64,000 nt of DNA, taken from the NCBI GenBank assembly GCA_038745535.1, contig JBCDLI010000007.1, forward strand, positions 4,901 through 68,900. The letters run 5' to 3'. Made by a program: the position numbers and the translations under genes. Positions 1-6,316 of the stretch are shown here, piece after piece. The DNA is from JBCDLI01 sp038745535. Lineage in GTDB: Bacteria > Pseudomonadota > Alphaproteobacteria > Rhizobiales > Rhizobiaceae. The notes under the pieces were generated by a model that had not been told where the DNA came from, made no database searches, and was given only the letters and a program-made list of their open reading frames with translations. Position 1 is the first letter of the stretch; each line of letters starts with the position of its first letter.

Positions 1-963
1 CTGGGCCTGCAAGCTTTTAATCAACTTGCGCTGACGGTAGGGTTCGAGGCCGCGTTCGATCTCATCAATTACTGTGATGCTGCTTTCGGCTTCGCTAGCG
101 GCGGCAATTTGCAGTGCCGTCATTCGCCGTGTACCTGCTCCCCAGCTTGCAAGCGGAAGCGATACGCCGGAGTCGCGATCGGCCATTAGGCCGATTAATG
201 CGCCGATAGAAAGACCTTGACTGGTCGTCAACGCCAAATCCAGTCCGCTCGGTAAAGCTTCAGCCTTTAGTGTGGCGTCAAGTTTTTCCATCGCCGTCTT
301 GGCGTCATCGCCAAGGTATGCAGCGAGATCAATTTCTGACACGCGCTTCCCAATCCGGGCACGCAGGCCTTTGTCCGCCAACAAGCGATCAAGCGCGGAG
401 CCGTAGACCAGCCGAAGATCGCGATCATTGCGGTCATCGCCGCTAAGGCGAACGATGCCGATGTTTCGGCGTACCGCAGCCGAAAGAAGATCGGTTTCAT
501 CGTTGGGCTGGACAATCTCCCAATTTATTTCCAGCTCGGCGGTGCCTTGCACTTGCAGACGGTAAACGCGTTTACCCGACGATGAACCACCCTGCACATC
601 ATCGTCTTCATCGCTGATAGGAGGAACGGCATCACTGCCGTTCCATTCCCAGGGCCACGCGAACTTCTGCTGCTGGCCGATTTCAGAGGACGCGGGCAGT
701 TCGACAACCGCCTGAATCACGAACCCCTCTTCGACTTTACGCTGCCAGTAATCCGCTTCGGAAAGCACGATACTGTTTGTAGGACTGAACAAAAGCGCTA
801 TCGCATCGAGGATGGTGGTCTTTCCGGCATCGCCGCCGCCAAGCACGATGTTCATTCCGCAAGACGGATTCCAGTCAAGCGACTGAAGACCGCGAAACCG
901 CTCAATCTTAAGTTTTAGTACCCTTGGCGTCTCGGTCTGCTGAGCGGCGACGTAATCACTCAT
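1..963 (-). CDS. OLD-family ATP-dependent endonuclease, N-terminal ATPase part (cut by window edge)
   Basis: The visible 321 residues form an SMC/ABC-type ATPase domain. The start reads MSDYVAAQQTETPRVLKLKI and is followed by the RFRGL motif typical of RecF/OLD proteins. A Walker A loop (GGGDAGKTT) lies at about residues 42-50, a signature-like segment (SWGAGTRRM) near 272, and a Walker B (VIDEIERGLEP) near 299. This arrangement matches rhizobial OLD-family nucleases, where a TOPRIM nuclease domain normally follows; here that part lies beyond position 1. The ATG overlaps the stop of the upstream 58-aa gene as ATGA, so translation is probably coupled. OLD proteins often pair with a UvrD-like helicase (Gabija type), but no partner can be seen in this window. 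The family call is good; an antiphage role is inference. Confidence 0.8.
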   Translation of the reverse strand, partial: MSDYVAAQQTETPRVLKLKIERFRGLQSLDWNPSCGMNIVLGGGDAGKTTILDAIALLFSPTNSIVLSEADYWQRKVEEGFVIQAVVELPASSEIGQQQKFAWPWEWNGSDAVPPISDEDDDVQGGSSSGKRVYRLQVQGTAELEINWEIVQPNDETDLLSAAVRRNIGIVRLSGDDRNDRDLRLVYGSALDRLLADKGLRARIGKRVSEIDLAAYLGDDAKTAMEKLDATLKAEALPSGLDLALTTSQGLSIGALIGLMADRDSGVSLPLASWGAGTRRMTALQIAAASEAESSITVIDEIERGLEPYRQRKLIKSLQAQ

Positions 964-1136
964 AAGCTCGCCTCCAGCAGTCTTATCTCATCATCTGTCA
1001 GCCCGAACAGCCCATAAACGATAGAATTAATGCGTTCCTCGTTGGCTTTGATCTCCGCAGTCAGGCGCGCGATTGTCTTCGGATTGAAGAGATGAATTCG
1101 ATTTGCTGATTTATTCGCTAGTGCGGCCAAATTCAT
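960..1136 (-). CDS. 58-aa protein resembling the C-terminal tip of Eco57I/PglX-type DNA methylases
   Basis: This small ORF starts at an ATG that overlaps the stop of the ribbon-helix-helix gene (ATGA) and ends by overlapping the start of the OLD ATPase gene (ATGA again). Being coupled at both ends argues that it is translated. Residues 36-51 (INSIVYGLFGLTDDEI) resemble, from memory of the family, the conserved end of N6-adenine methylases in which a tyrosine, a GLT motif and acidic residues recur. The rest is a charged helix (TARLTAEIKANEERIN region). It has no catalytic motif, so it is either a remnant of a deleted methylase or a small accessory or adaptor protein. The open frame continues upstream to 1601 but that part has no sensible composition. 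Confidence 0.5.
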   Translation of the reverse strand: MNLAALANKSANRIHLFNPKTIARLTAEIKANEERINSIVYGLFGLTDDEIRLLEASL

Positions 1137-1312
1137 TTTCGCGATCTTTTGTTGTAGTTTGGCCCACTGATTAAAGCGCGCTGCTTTTCGACGTACTCTC
1201 TCATGAACTCGCGCAAAACCTGGGCGGCTGGTTTGTCCTCCGCCTTGCAGGCGGCGACGAATTGCTCCCGCAATTCGCGCTGCACCCTGATTCTGAGACC
1301 GACATCCTTCAT
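1133..1312 (-). CDS. Small ribbon-helix-helix DNA-binding protein (antitoxin or repressor type)
   Basis: The 59-aa product begins MKDVGLRIRVQRELREQFVA. A short beta strand (VGLRIRV) followed by two helices (RELREQFVAACKAE and AAQVLREFMREYVEKQ) is the ribbon-helix-helix plan of CopG/ParD/RelB-like proteins, and the tail is basic. It heads a three-gene minus-strand operon with the 58-aa gene and the OLD ATPase, each overlapping the next by ATGA. The ATG at 1312 is chosen over an in-frame GTG at 1339 because that GTG lies inside the predicted promoter. It is likely the autorepressor of the operon, binding the palindrome at 1321-1339. That role is inference. Confidence 0.6.
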   Translation of the reverse strand: MKDVGLRIRVQRELREQFVAACKAEDKPAAQVLREFMREYVEKQRALISGPNYNKRSRK

Positions 1313-1319
1313 ACCAAGA

Positions 1320-1348
1320 AGTGTAGCCAATGGATACACAAATGTGAA
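1320..1348 (-). promoter_or_regulatory. Predicted leaderless promoter with an overlapping 19-bp palindrome
   Basis: On the minus strand a TTCACA -35 box (1348-1343) is separated by 17 bp from a TACACT -10 box (1325-1320). Only seven bases lie between the -10 box and the ATG at 1312, so the transcript should start at or next to the start codon. An imperfect palindrome with arms GTGTAxCCA and TGGxTACAC covers 1321-1339, that is the spacer and most of the -10 box, as expected for a repressor site. Confidence 0.5.
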
Positions 1349-1781
1349 GGGGAAATGGCGTTTGGATGGTTATGCTCTTGCGTACTTGGGTGCGATTAAT
1401 CGAGCGGGCGATTACGCATGGTTCGGTGCAGGTGGAGAGGCATATCTCCAAGTCCTGCGAGTGGGTATCGGGTCGCGAAAGACCTGATCGGCATCCAAAC
1501 GGCGGACGGTTGGTCTCGATGAAATCGTCTCCATGACATGGCGCGCATCCAATCCGCGCAGGGTTGGCCCCACGGCGTGGCCTCAATGGCGTTGTCTCCA
1601 TGAAATGGTCTGGATTTCACAAGGGCAGGAACGCCCTTTGATCGATGGGTGCAGGGAGAGCGAAGTCTCCCGCGAGTGGTGAAACGGCGATACGTTTTTG
1701 GCTTCAAAAGGCTCAATGCCTGACCGAAGCCACAAGCCGGGGGGATGCAACGGGGGCGCGCAGCGGGCCACCTTGCCAAGA
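1349..1781. repeat. Gene-free stretch with a degenerate tandem repeat
   Basis: No open frame here has convincing protein character. Two diverged copies of one unit are visible at 1491-1535 and 1545-1602. Both start with GCATCCAA, contain a GGTTGG core and end with GTCTCCATG. The second carries about 13 extra bases. The stretch may be remnant DNA between cargo modules of the island. Confidence 0.35.
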
Positions 1782-1865
1782 TGTTTTGTACTACAAAACA
1801 CATCTTGCAGTGCGCCTACGGCCCGAAGCTGCCTTTGTACTACAAAGACATTATTGTATTACAAT
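1782..1865. promoter_or_regulatory. Cluster of three TTGTA-N-TACAA palindromes
   Basis: Three perfect odd-length palindromes share the core TTGTANTACAA. They are a 19-mer at 1782-1800 (arms TGTTTTGTA), a 15-mer at 1833-1847 (arms CTTTGTA) and a 13-mer at 1853-1865 (arms ATTGTA). Their centres are 49 and 19 bp apart. Such clusters are typical of repressor operators, for example those of small antitoxins, yet no convincing gene starts next to them. They lie beyond the 3' end of the MarR gene. Confidence 0.5.
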
Positions 1866-1925
1866 GACTTGCGCTAGGTCTAGCTTGTTGCAGGGCTACG
1901 CTGAAACAATTGGGTAGCCTGCAAA

Positions 1926-2384
1926 TCACTCGGCTTTAGATTCCTCGTATGCCGATGCCGCATCACCGAGATACTTTACAGCATCGTTGAGCTCCTCCTG
2001 GGAGTAGCCTGTGGCACGTTCCTGAAGCCTTGAGACAGTGCTTCGATACAGCGGACCCACTGTTGCAAAGAGATGTTCAGTGGGATGCACAATCACGCCA
2101 CGACGGTCTTCTGGGTCTCGATCTCGACGTATCAGGTTAGCCTTTTCTAACCTGTCTAGAAGGCTAGTAACGGAGCCTGTTGTAAGGCCTAGCTCCTTGG
2201 CGATGTGACCAGGCTTAGAGGGCGCTTCAGCTAAAAGGTTCAAACACCGAAGGTCGTTACGGCTCACGTTCACCAGTGACGCGGCTTGTGTATCGAGGCG
2301 GTCGATAGCCGCGTAAAGCCGACGACAGACTTGAACCAAATCTTCGACGCTTCGATCCGCGCTATACTCCTTGCTTTCCGTCAT
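1926..2384 (-). CDS. MarR-family transcriptional regulator
   Basis: This 152-aa protein has the MarR winged-helix layout: an N-terminal dimerisation helix (VEDLVQVCRRLYAAIDRLD), a helix-turn-helix region (KPGHIAKELGLTTGSVTSL), the wing motif RDRDPEDRRGVIV at about residues 97-109, and C-terminal dimer helices. It is divergent from the YdeI/OmdA-like gene at 2472, with an 87-bp shared promoter region. The matching CTTG-N5-CAAG sites in this spacer and upstream of 3099 suggest that it represses itself and the downstream SRPBCC-MFS pair. MarR proteins usually release DNA on binding small phenolic or lipophilic ligands. The ligand here is unknown. Confidence 0.88.
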   Translation of the reverse strand: MTESKEYSADRSVEDLVQVCRRLYAAIDRLDTQAASLVNVSRNDLRCLNLLAEAPSKPGHIAKELGLTTGSVTSLLDRLEKANLIRRDRDPEDRRGVIVHPTEHLFATVGPLYRSTVSRLQERATGYSQEELNDAVKYLGDAASAYEESKAE

Positions 2385-2398
2385 GCCTTCAAAAATAC

Positions 2399-2428
2399 CT
2401 TGTTTACCAAGTTAGTTGATAAGCTTAT
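2399..2428. promoter_or_regulatory. Candidate MarR operators in the divergent promoter region
   Basis: CTTG-TTTAC-CAAG at 2399-2411 is an inverted repeat with the same half-sites and spacing as the site at 3030-3042. A perfect 10-bp palindrome, ATAAGCTTAT, follows at 2419-2428. Both lie between the divergent MarR gene and the 2472 gene, where they could control each direction. Confidence 0.45.
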
Positions 2429-2471
2429 AATATACTAATGTTTTACAAATTGAACAACTGATCCGATCCAC

Positions 2472-2993
2472 ATGTCCTATTTTACGCACGAGTTTGAAGA
2501 CGTCATTGCCCTCCACGGTGTCGGCATAAAGAAGGTCCTAACGTATAAAGTCCTCTTCATGCCGCCACACTTTGAGAAGGCACTCCCCTTCGACGTCTAC
2601 CCACGCTTGAGGGTCGAAGGCGAGATCGCTGACGTCCCAGTGCGTGGTGCTTGGATGCCAGTTGGAGACGGGCGGCGATACTTCATCGTATCACCCGAGG
2701 TGAAGAAGCAGACAGGCTTTGACGTAGGTGATCTCGTTGAAATGCGATTTCGGATCGACGATCAAGACCACGTCGATGTCCCGCGAGCTTTGCAGATCGC
2801 ACTGGACGGCAATGCGGAAGCGAACGCTGCATGGGAAGCGCTGACGGCTGGCAAAAAACGTATGTTCACTTTCCATGTAGCCTCGGCAAAGACGGAGCCA
2901 ACAGAGGCCCGCCGTGTCGCTGAGGCCATCGAAGCCATTGGACGCGGCATCACATTGCGCGATCTGCAAAACGAAAGGAAATCAAAAAAGTAG
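2472..2993 (+). CDS. DUF1905 / YdeI-OmdA-like protein
   Basis: The 173-aa product has a beta-rich N-terminal DUF1905 domain. It contains the motif RVEGEIADVPVRGAWMPVGD at about residues 46-65 and a VKKQTGFDVGDLVEM segment near 77-91. The YdeI/OmpD-associated helical region follows and holds AWEALTAGKKRMFTFHVASA and EARRVAEAIEAI. That second domain has been called bacteriocin-protection, but its biochemical role is not established. No signal peptide is visible, so it is probably cytoplasmic. The gene is divergent from the MarR gene, and a 105-bp spacer with operator repeats separates it from the SRPBCC gene, so it may belong to the same regulon. Confidence 0.75.
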   Translation: MSYFTHEFEDVIALHGVGIKKVLTYKVLFMPPHFEKALPFDVYPRLRVEGEIADVPVRGAWMPVGDGRRYFIVSPEVKKQTGFDVGDLVEMRFRIDDQDHVDVPRALQIALDGNAEANAAWEALTAGKKRMFTFHVASAKTEPTEARRVAEAIEAIGRGITLRDLQNERKSKK

Positions 2994-3022
2994 CCTCTAA
3001 AATGATTGATTGACTTTACGTA

Positions 3023-3052
3023 CAAGATACTTGATAATCAAGATATATCTTG
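3023..3052. promoter_or_regulatory. Array of alternating CAAG/CTTG half-sites
   Basis: Four half-sites alternate: CAAG at 3023, CTTG at 3030, CAAG at 3039 and CTTG at 3049. They give two perfect overlapping palindromes, CTTGATAATCAAG (3030-3042) and CAAGATATATCTTG (3039-3052). The array lies 46 bp before the SRPBCC gene start and shares its half-site pattern with 2399-2411, next to the MarR gene. Confidence 0.55.
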
Positions 3053-3098
3053 AACGGATTTTCGCTGTGGCGTCAATTCCAAGCGTAAGGAGCTTTCA

Positions 3099-3731
3099 AT
3101 GCTATCCATTCTGACAACTATCGCTGCCATCATTGGATGCTTGGCGGTTATCATTATCCTGCTATCGGCCCTGTCCCCGACAAAGCTGGAGTACGAAGAG
3201 GTCATCACCATTAACGCGCCAGCTTGGCAGGTTTACGATGATATCCGGCTCCAACAGCGCCTTATGCGTTGGTCGGCTTGGCCTAAAGAAACCAAATCAA
3301 AATGCGCCGTCGATATCAGCCACACCATTGAAGGCGAGGATGGCACTGTCGGAACGCGCACAGTCTTCTTCTCAAAGGGGAAGCCAATTGGATTTCAGGA
3401 AATACAATCGCTACAACCTAACCATTCCATATCCTTCACCTTGGAAGGAGCTGGACCACCTCACTTTCCAACCATGATGTTCGCTCTTGAAGAGCTTGAT
3501 GAAGACAACACGAAAGTAGTCTTGTCGTTCATCAATCGCATGCCGCCACCATTCAACTTGGTTTGGAACTTTGCGGGCATCAGCAAGTGGACGCGCAAGA
3601 TGCATGTCAAAGACCTTGCTGGTCTGAAAGCATTCTCAGAGCCACCGCATTTAGATGCCGACGGCAACACTGTTGGGCGCGAGATGAACATCCCGAACCC
3701 GTACGAAATTGCCATGCCGGAGGCAGCATAG
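3099..3731 (+). CDS. Membrane-anchored SRPBCC (START-like) domain protein
   Basis: The 210-aa product has one N-terminal hydrophobic segment (residues 3-25, ILTTIAAIIGCLAVIIILLS) followed by a polyketide-cyclase/START-like fold. Recognisable parts are the opening strand EVITINAPAWQVYDDI, the RLMRWSAWPKE region, and a long C-terminal helix region with KWTRKMHVKDLAGLKAF. SRPBCC domains bind hydrophobic ligands in a deep cavity; no enzymatic residue can be assigned. A GTAAGGAG Shine-Dalgarno sequence precedes the ATG. The stop lies two bases before the MFS gene start, so the two are co-transcribed. A role in binding or sensing a compound exported by the pump is plausible but inferred. Confidence 0.75.
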   Translation: MLSILTTIAAIIGCLAVIIILLSALSPTKLEYEEVITINAPAWQVYDDIRLQQRLMRWSAWPKETKSKCAVDISHTIEGEDGTVGTRTVFFSKGKPIGFQEIQSLQPNHSISFTLEGAGPPHFPTMMFALEELDEDNTKVVLSFINRMPPPFNLVWNFAGISKWTRKMHVKDLAGLKAFSEPPHLDADGNTVGREMNIPNPYEIAMPEAA

Positions 3732-3733
3732 CC

Positions 3734-4951
3734 ATGGCACAGGACACGCTCACCACCCCGGAAGCGCCATCCGCAGAGCAAAGAAAAAGCAAGGCGGCCA
3801 TTGGCATCCTCATGCTGACGATCTTCCTCGACCTTCTCGGGTTTGGGGTCGTGATACCGCTGTTGCCAGAGTACGCGCGTTCGTTTGGCGCATCAGCGGC
3901 CATGGTTGGCGCACTTGTGGCTGGCTATAGCCTGATGCAATTCATCTTTGGACCGATCTTGGGGGCGTTATCAGATCGGGTCGGTCGCAGGCCTGTTTTA
4001 CTCGGCACGATAGCCATCAATGGCTTTGCATTCGTTATCTTTGGTCTTGCCGGATCACTCGCGATGCTTTTCGCCGCGCGTCTGATATCAGGGATTGCCG
4101 CAGCAAACCTGTCGGTTGCACAAGCCTCGCTGGCCGACATGACGCCACCATCTGAGCGGGCCAAAGTGTTCGGCCTTATCGGCGCTGCGTTTGGCATGGG
4201 CTTTGTCTTCGGACCACCCTTGGGTGCCTTGATTGTAGCGACCCTGGGAACAGCAGCGGTTGGCTACTGCGTGGCGGTACTCTGCGCTTTGAATTTCGTA
4301 TCGGCGTTCTTTTTCTTGAAAGAAACCCGTGATCCCAGCGGCGCAAGCGCTCAAAAGAACAACGGTGGTATGTTCGCATCCTTGCGTGAAGTGCCTGCCA
4401 TTCGTCGGCTTTTTGGGGTCATGTTTCTCTTCACGCTTGGCTTCTCCGTAATGCCAGTCATTGGAGCGCTGATCTTTGCAGACAGGTTCAACCTGACCCC
4501 TGTTCAAATTGGCTATGTGTTTACGGTCATAGGAGTGGCAACAGCAGCCGTCCAAGCGGCCATTGGCCCATTAGCGAAACTCTTCGGGGAACGCAGCGTG
4601 CTTCTCGTAGGGCTTGTCTTTGTTGGTGTTGGTATCGCGGTTTTACCGTTCGTCCCAACCGGGTTGTTCCTTTGGGTCGGTTTGCCAGCTTTAGTGATCT
4701 ACGCCTTTGGTCATGCCTTCGTTTATCCAACACTTACTGCTCTCGTTGCCGCTGAGACCGATGAAGCAAGACAAGGCACCGTACTTGGACAACTGCAAGC
4801 GGCAGGCTCTTTAGCCTTGGTGATTGGTCCGTTGGGTGCAGGGTACCTTTATGACGCATCTTTGAGGACACCGTTCGTCGTCACAGGTATCGTGCTTGTA
4901 TGCGCGATTGTCTTGGCTCTCACCCATCCGCGCAACCGGATCACGATTTAA
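3734..4951 (+). CDS. MFS efflux transporter, TetA-like drug:H+ antiporter type
   Basis: The 405-aa product has about 12 hydrophobic segments. The N-terminal part carries the antiporter pattern LDLLGFGVVIPLLPEYARSF (residues about 33-52). Motif A between TM2 and TM3 reads GALSDRVGRRPVLLGT, and a TM5 segment contains GAAFGMGFVFGPPLGAL, like the motif C of drug exporters. The ATG at 3734 has a GGAGG ribosome-binding site within the end of the SRPBCC gene. The larger open frame starting at 3563 is rejected because its first 57 codons overlap the upstream gene. It resembles the TetA group, but the sequence alone cannot show whether tetracyclines are the substrate. It is probably induced through the MarR regulator at 1926. 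Confidence 0.88.
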   Translation: MAQDTLTTPEAPSAEQRKSKAAIGILMLTIFLDLLGFGVVIPLLPEYARSFGASAAMVGALVAGYSLMQFIFGPILGALSDRVGRRPVLLGTIAINGFAFVIFGLAGSLAMLFAARLISGIAAANLSVAQASLADMTPPSERAKVFGLIGAAFGMGFVFGPPLGALIVATLGTAAVGYCVAVLCALNFVSAFFFLKETRDPSGASAQKNNGGMFASLREVPAIRRLFGVMFLFTLGFSVMPVIGALIFADRFNLTPVQIGYVFTVIGVATAAVQAAIGPLAKLFGERSVLLVGLVFVGVGIAVLPFVPTGLFLWVGLPALVIYAFGHAFVYPTLTALVAAETDEARQGTVLGQLQAAGSLALVIGPLGAGYLYDASLRTPFVVTGIVLVCAIVLALTHPRNRITI

Positions 4952-5030
4952 CCACTGTCGTCTCTGACAGAGATGCGCTTGCTAGGCCGCTCCAAATCTT
5001 CAGCCTAATCCATTGCAGACGCTGGCTACG

Positions 5031-5372
5031 TTATTGCGCTCGCAAGATGTCATCGAGGCGAAACGTCACCTTCGACTTCAACAGCTCGATCAGCTCGGGA
5101 TCATCACGCTCATACTCATCGGGGATGCTGAGCGTGATGATCCGGTTGTCCGGTGGCCGCTGTTTCTTGAATTTGCGCCTGATCCGTTCGCGGTGCTGGT
5201 TTTCCATCGCAAAGATCAGATCAACACTTGCCACAAGCTCTGGGGTTAGAGGCACGGGCGCGCCTGCGTCCGTCCCTGCTGATAGCGCTTCGATACCGGG
5301 ATAGTCCCTGAAGACATCCTCGGCGGTCGGGCTTCGCAGCTTATTGGCGGTGCAGACGAACAAAACTCTCAT
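5031..5372 (-). CDS. Low-molecular-weight protein tyrosine phosphatase-like protein
   Basis: The 113-aa product starts MRVLFVCTANKLRSPTAEDV, which carries the CX5R phosphate-binding loop of LMW phosphatases (C-TANKL-RS) directly after the first strand. The rest (SVDLIFAMENQHRERIRRKF and ISIPDEYERDDPELIELL) fits a short variant subfamily seen in bacterial accessory regions. It lacks the usual DPY acid loop; IPDEY may take its place. The ATG at 5372 is preferred over a TTG three codons upstream. It stands alone between the MFS gene and the 270-aa unknown gene. Its substrate is unknown. Confidence 0.75.
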   Translation of the reverse strand: MRVLFVCTANKLRSPTAEDVFRDYPGIEALSAGTDAGAPVPLTPELVASVDLIFAMENQHRERIRRKFKKQRPPDNRIITLSIPDEYERDDPELIELLKSKVTFRLDDILRAQ

Positions 5373-5411
5373 GTCCGGCAAGATACCGCAGATGATCTTG
5401 TGTCGGAATCC

Positions 5412-6224
5412 CTATTCCGCTTTCGGGCTGATGTCGGTCACCTTCACAAGCTCAACCTCGAAATCTGGATCGAATATCTGAAGGTCGTGCCTGCGCCGCG
5501 TCGCCGCGTGCAAGCCGTTGAACGTCAGATGGCCTTGGAGAGTCAGCGGCTCGTCGGAAACCGTGGTAAGCCGATAGAGCCGCGTTTCCAAAAGCGACTT
5601 CGTCACCATTAAGAAGCCGGATATGCCGAACGGCATAAGCACCCCTGAATTCGATATCGCGATAGGGTTTTCAGGGAATGTGTCTATTTCTGGATCGATG
5701 GCGACATTGGTCACAGCATCGGCAATCAATAGCGCGTTGCTGCGCTCAAGAGGCGTCATGGCGATGAGCGCATACGCGATATCAAATGTTGGCCGTGGTA
5801 GTTCAAAATACTCATGCGGGACGCTTCCAATGCCCTTTGGCGGTGGTGCTTTTGAAGCGGGCCGCATCGGACGCAAATAGGCTTGGTATCGTCCAACCAA
5901 ACCTGACAAGTCGGCGTTTTGGTCCTGCGCCTGAGAAAACAGCCGCGCAACGGCGATTGCACTTTCCTCGACACCTTCGGGCGCGACCTGATTCAGATAT
6001 GCCTCAACAGCCGCGATGAAGTCTTCGGGCTGTTTTCGGTTTTCTTTCAAAAAGCGCGCAATGCGCCTTTGCCCGCCGTAGTCGGCAGCGGCAAAGCCCG
6101 TCTTTTCGGTGATCTGATCCGAAATCCTCTGCGCGCTCAGCCCGTAGCGCTCCGCGTGCGCTTGTAGGCGCGCGCGAAGTCTTGCTCGCTCACTGTCTGT
6201 GTAATGGGCCGGGGCCTTCGCCAT
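5412..6224 (-). CDS. Unknown 270-aa protein, possible regulator, divergent from traG
   Basis: I do not recognise this family. The first half is helical and charged: AHYTDSERARLRARLQAHAE, then a segment that could be a helix-turn-helix (YGLSAQRISDQITEKTGF) and RRIARFLKENRKQPEDFIAA. A Pro/Lys-rich linker (RPMRPASKAPPPKGIGSVP, about 123-141) leads to a beta-rich C-terminal half that ends VELVKVTDISPKAE. This plan suggests a DNA-binding domain joined to a sensor or ligand domain. It is divergently placed from traG with a 92-bp spacer that contains direct repeats, so control of traG expression is a reasonable guess. Confidence 0.6.
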   Translation of the reverse strand: MAKAPAHYTDSERARLRARLQAHAERYGLSAQRISDQITEKTGFAAADYGGQRRIARFLKENRKQPEDFIAAVEAYLNQVAPEGVEESAIAVARLFSQAQDQNADLSGLVGRYQAYLRPMRPASKAPPPKGIGSVPHEYFELPRPTFDIAYALIAMTPLERSNALLIADAVTNVAIDPEIDTFPENPIAISNSGVLMPFGISGFLMVTKSLLETRLYRLTTVSDEPLTLQGHLTFNGLHAATRRRHDLQIFDPDFEVELVKVTDISPKAE

Positions 6225-6316
6225 GCGTGTCTAACTTGTGTCCAAGCAATTCTGAGTTCCGTCGCCAATATTCGTCTGCAACGCGGCACGCCGTGTCAAC
6301 GAATGGACGGACGAAG
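6225..6316. promoter_or_regulatory. Divergent promoter region with GTGTC direct repeats
   Basis: This 92-bp spacer separates the unknown regulator-like gene from traG. GTGTC occurs at 6227-6231 and 6238-6242, exactly one helical turn apart, and again at 6293-6297 just before traG. They could be binding sites for a regulator, but no clear sigma-70 boxes are visible. Confidence 0.25.

Noticed and set aside
1137..1601. Long N-terminal extension of the 58-aa gene
   Set aside because: The frame is open, but the sequence is rich in Arg, Cys and Pro and overlaps the RHH gene and its promoter. The ATGA junction at 1136 is the better start.
1396..1917. Several open frames on both strands in the gene-free stretch
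   Set aside because: They lack ribosome-binding sites and any known protein pattern, and overlap the repeats and palindromes.
3563..3733. Longer start for the MFS transporter
   Set aside because: The added residues overlap the SRPBCC gene in another frame, and a good ribosome-binding site precedes the ATG at 3734.
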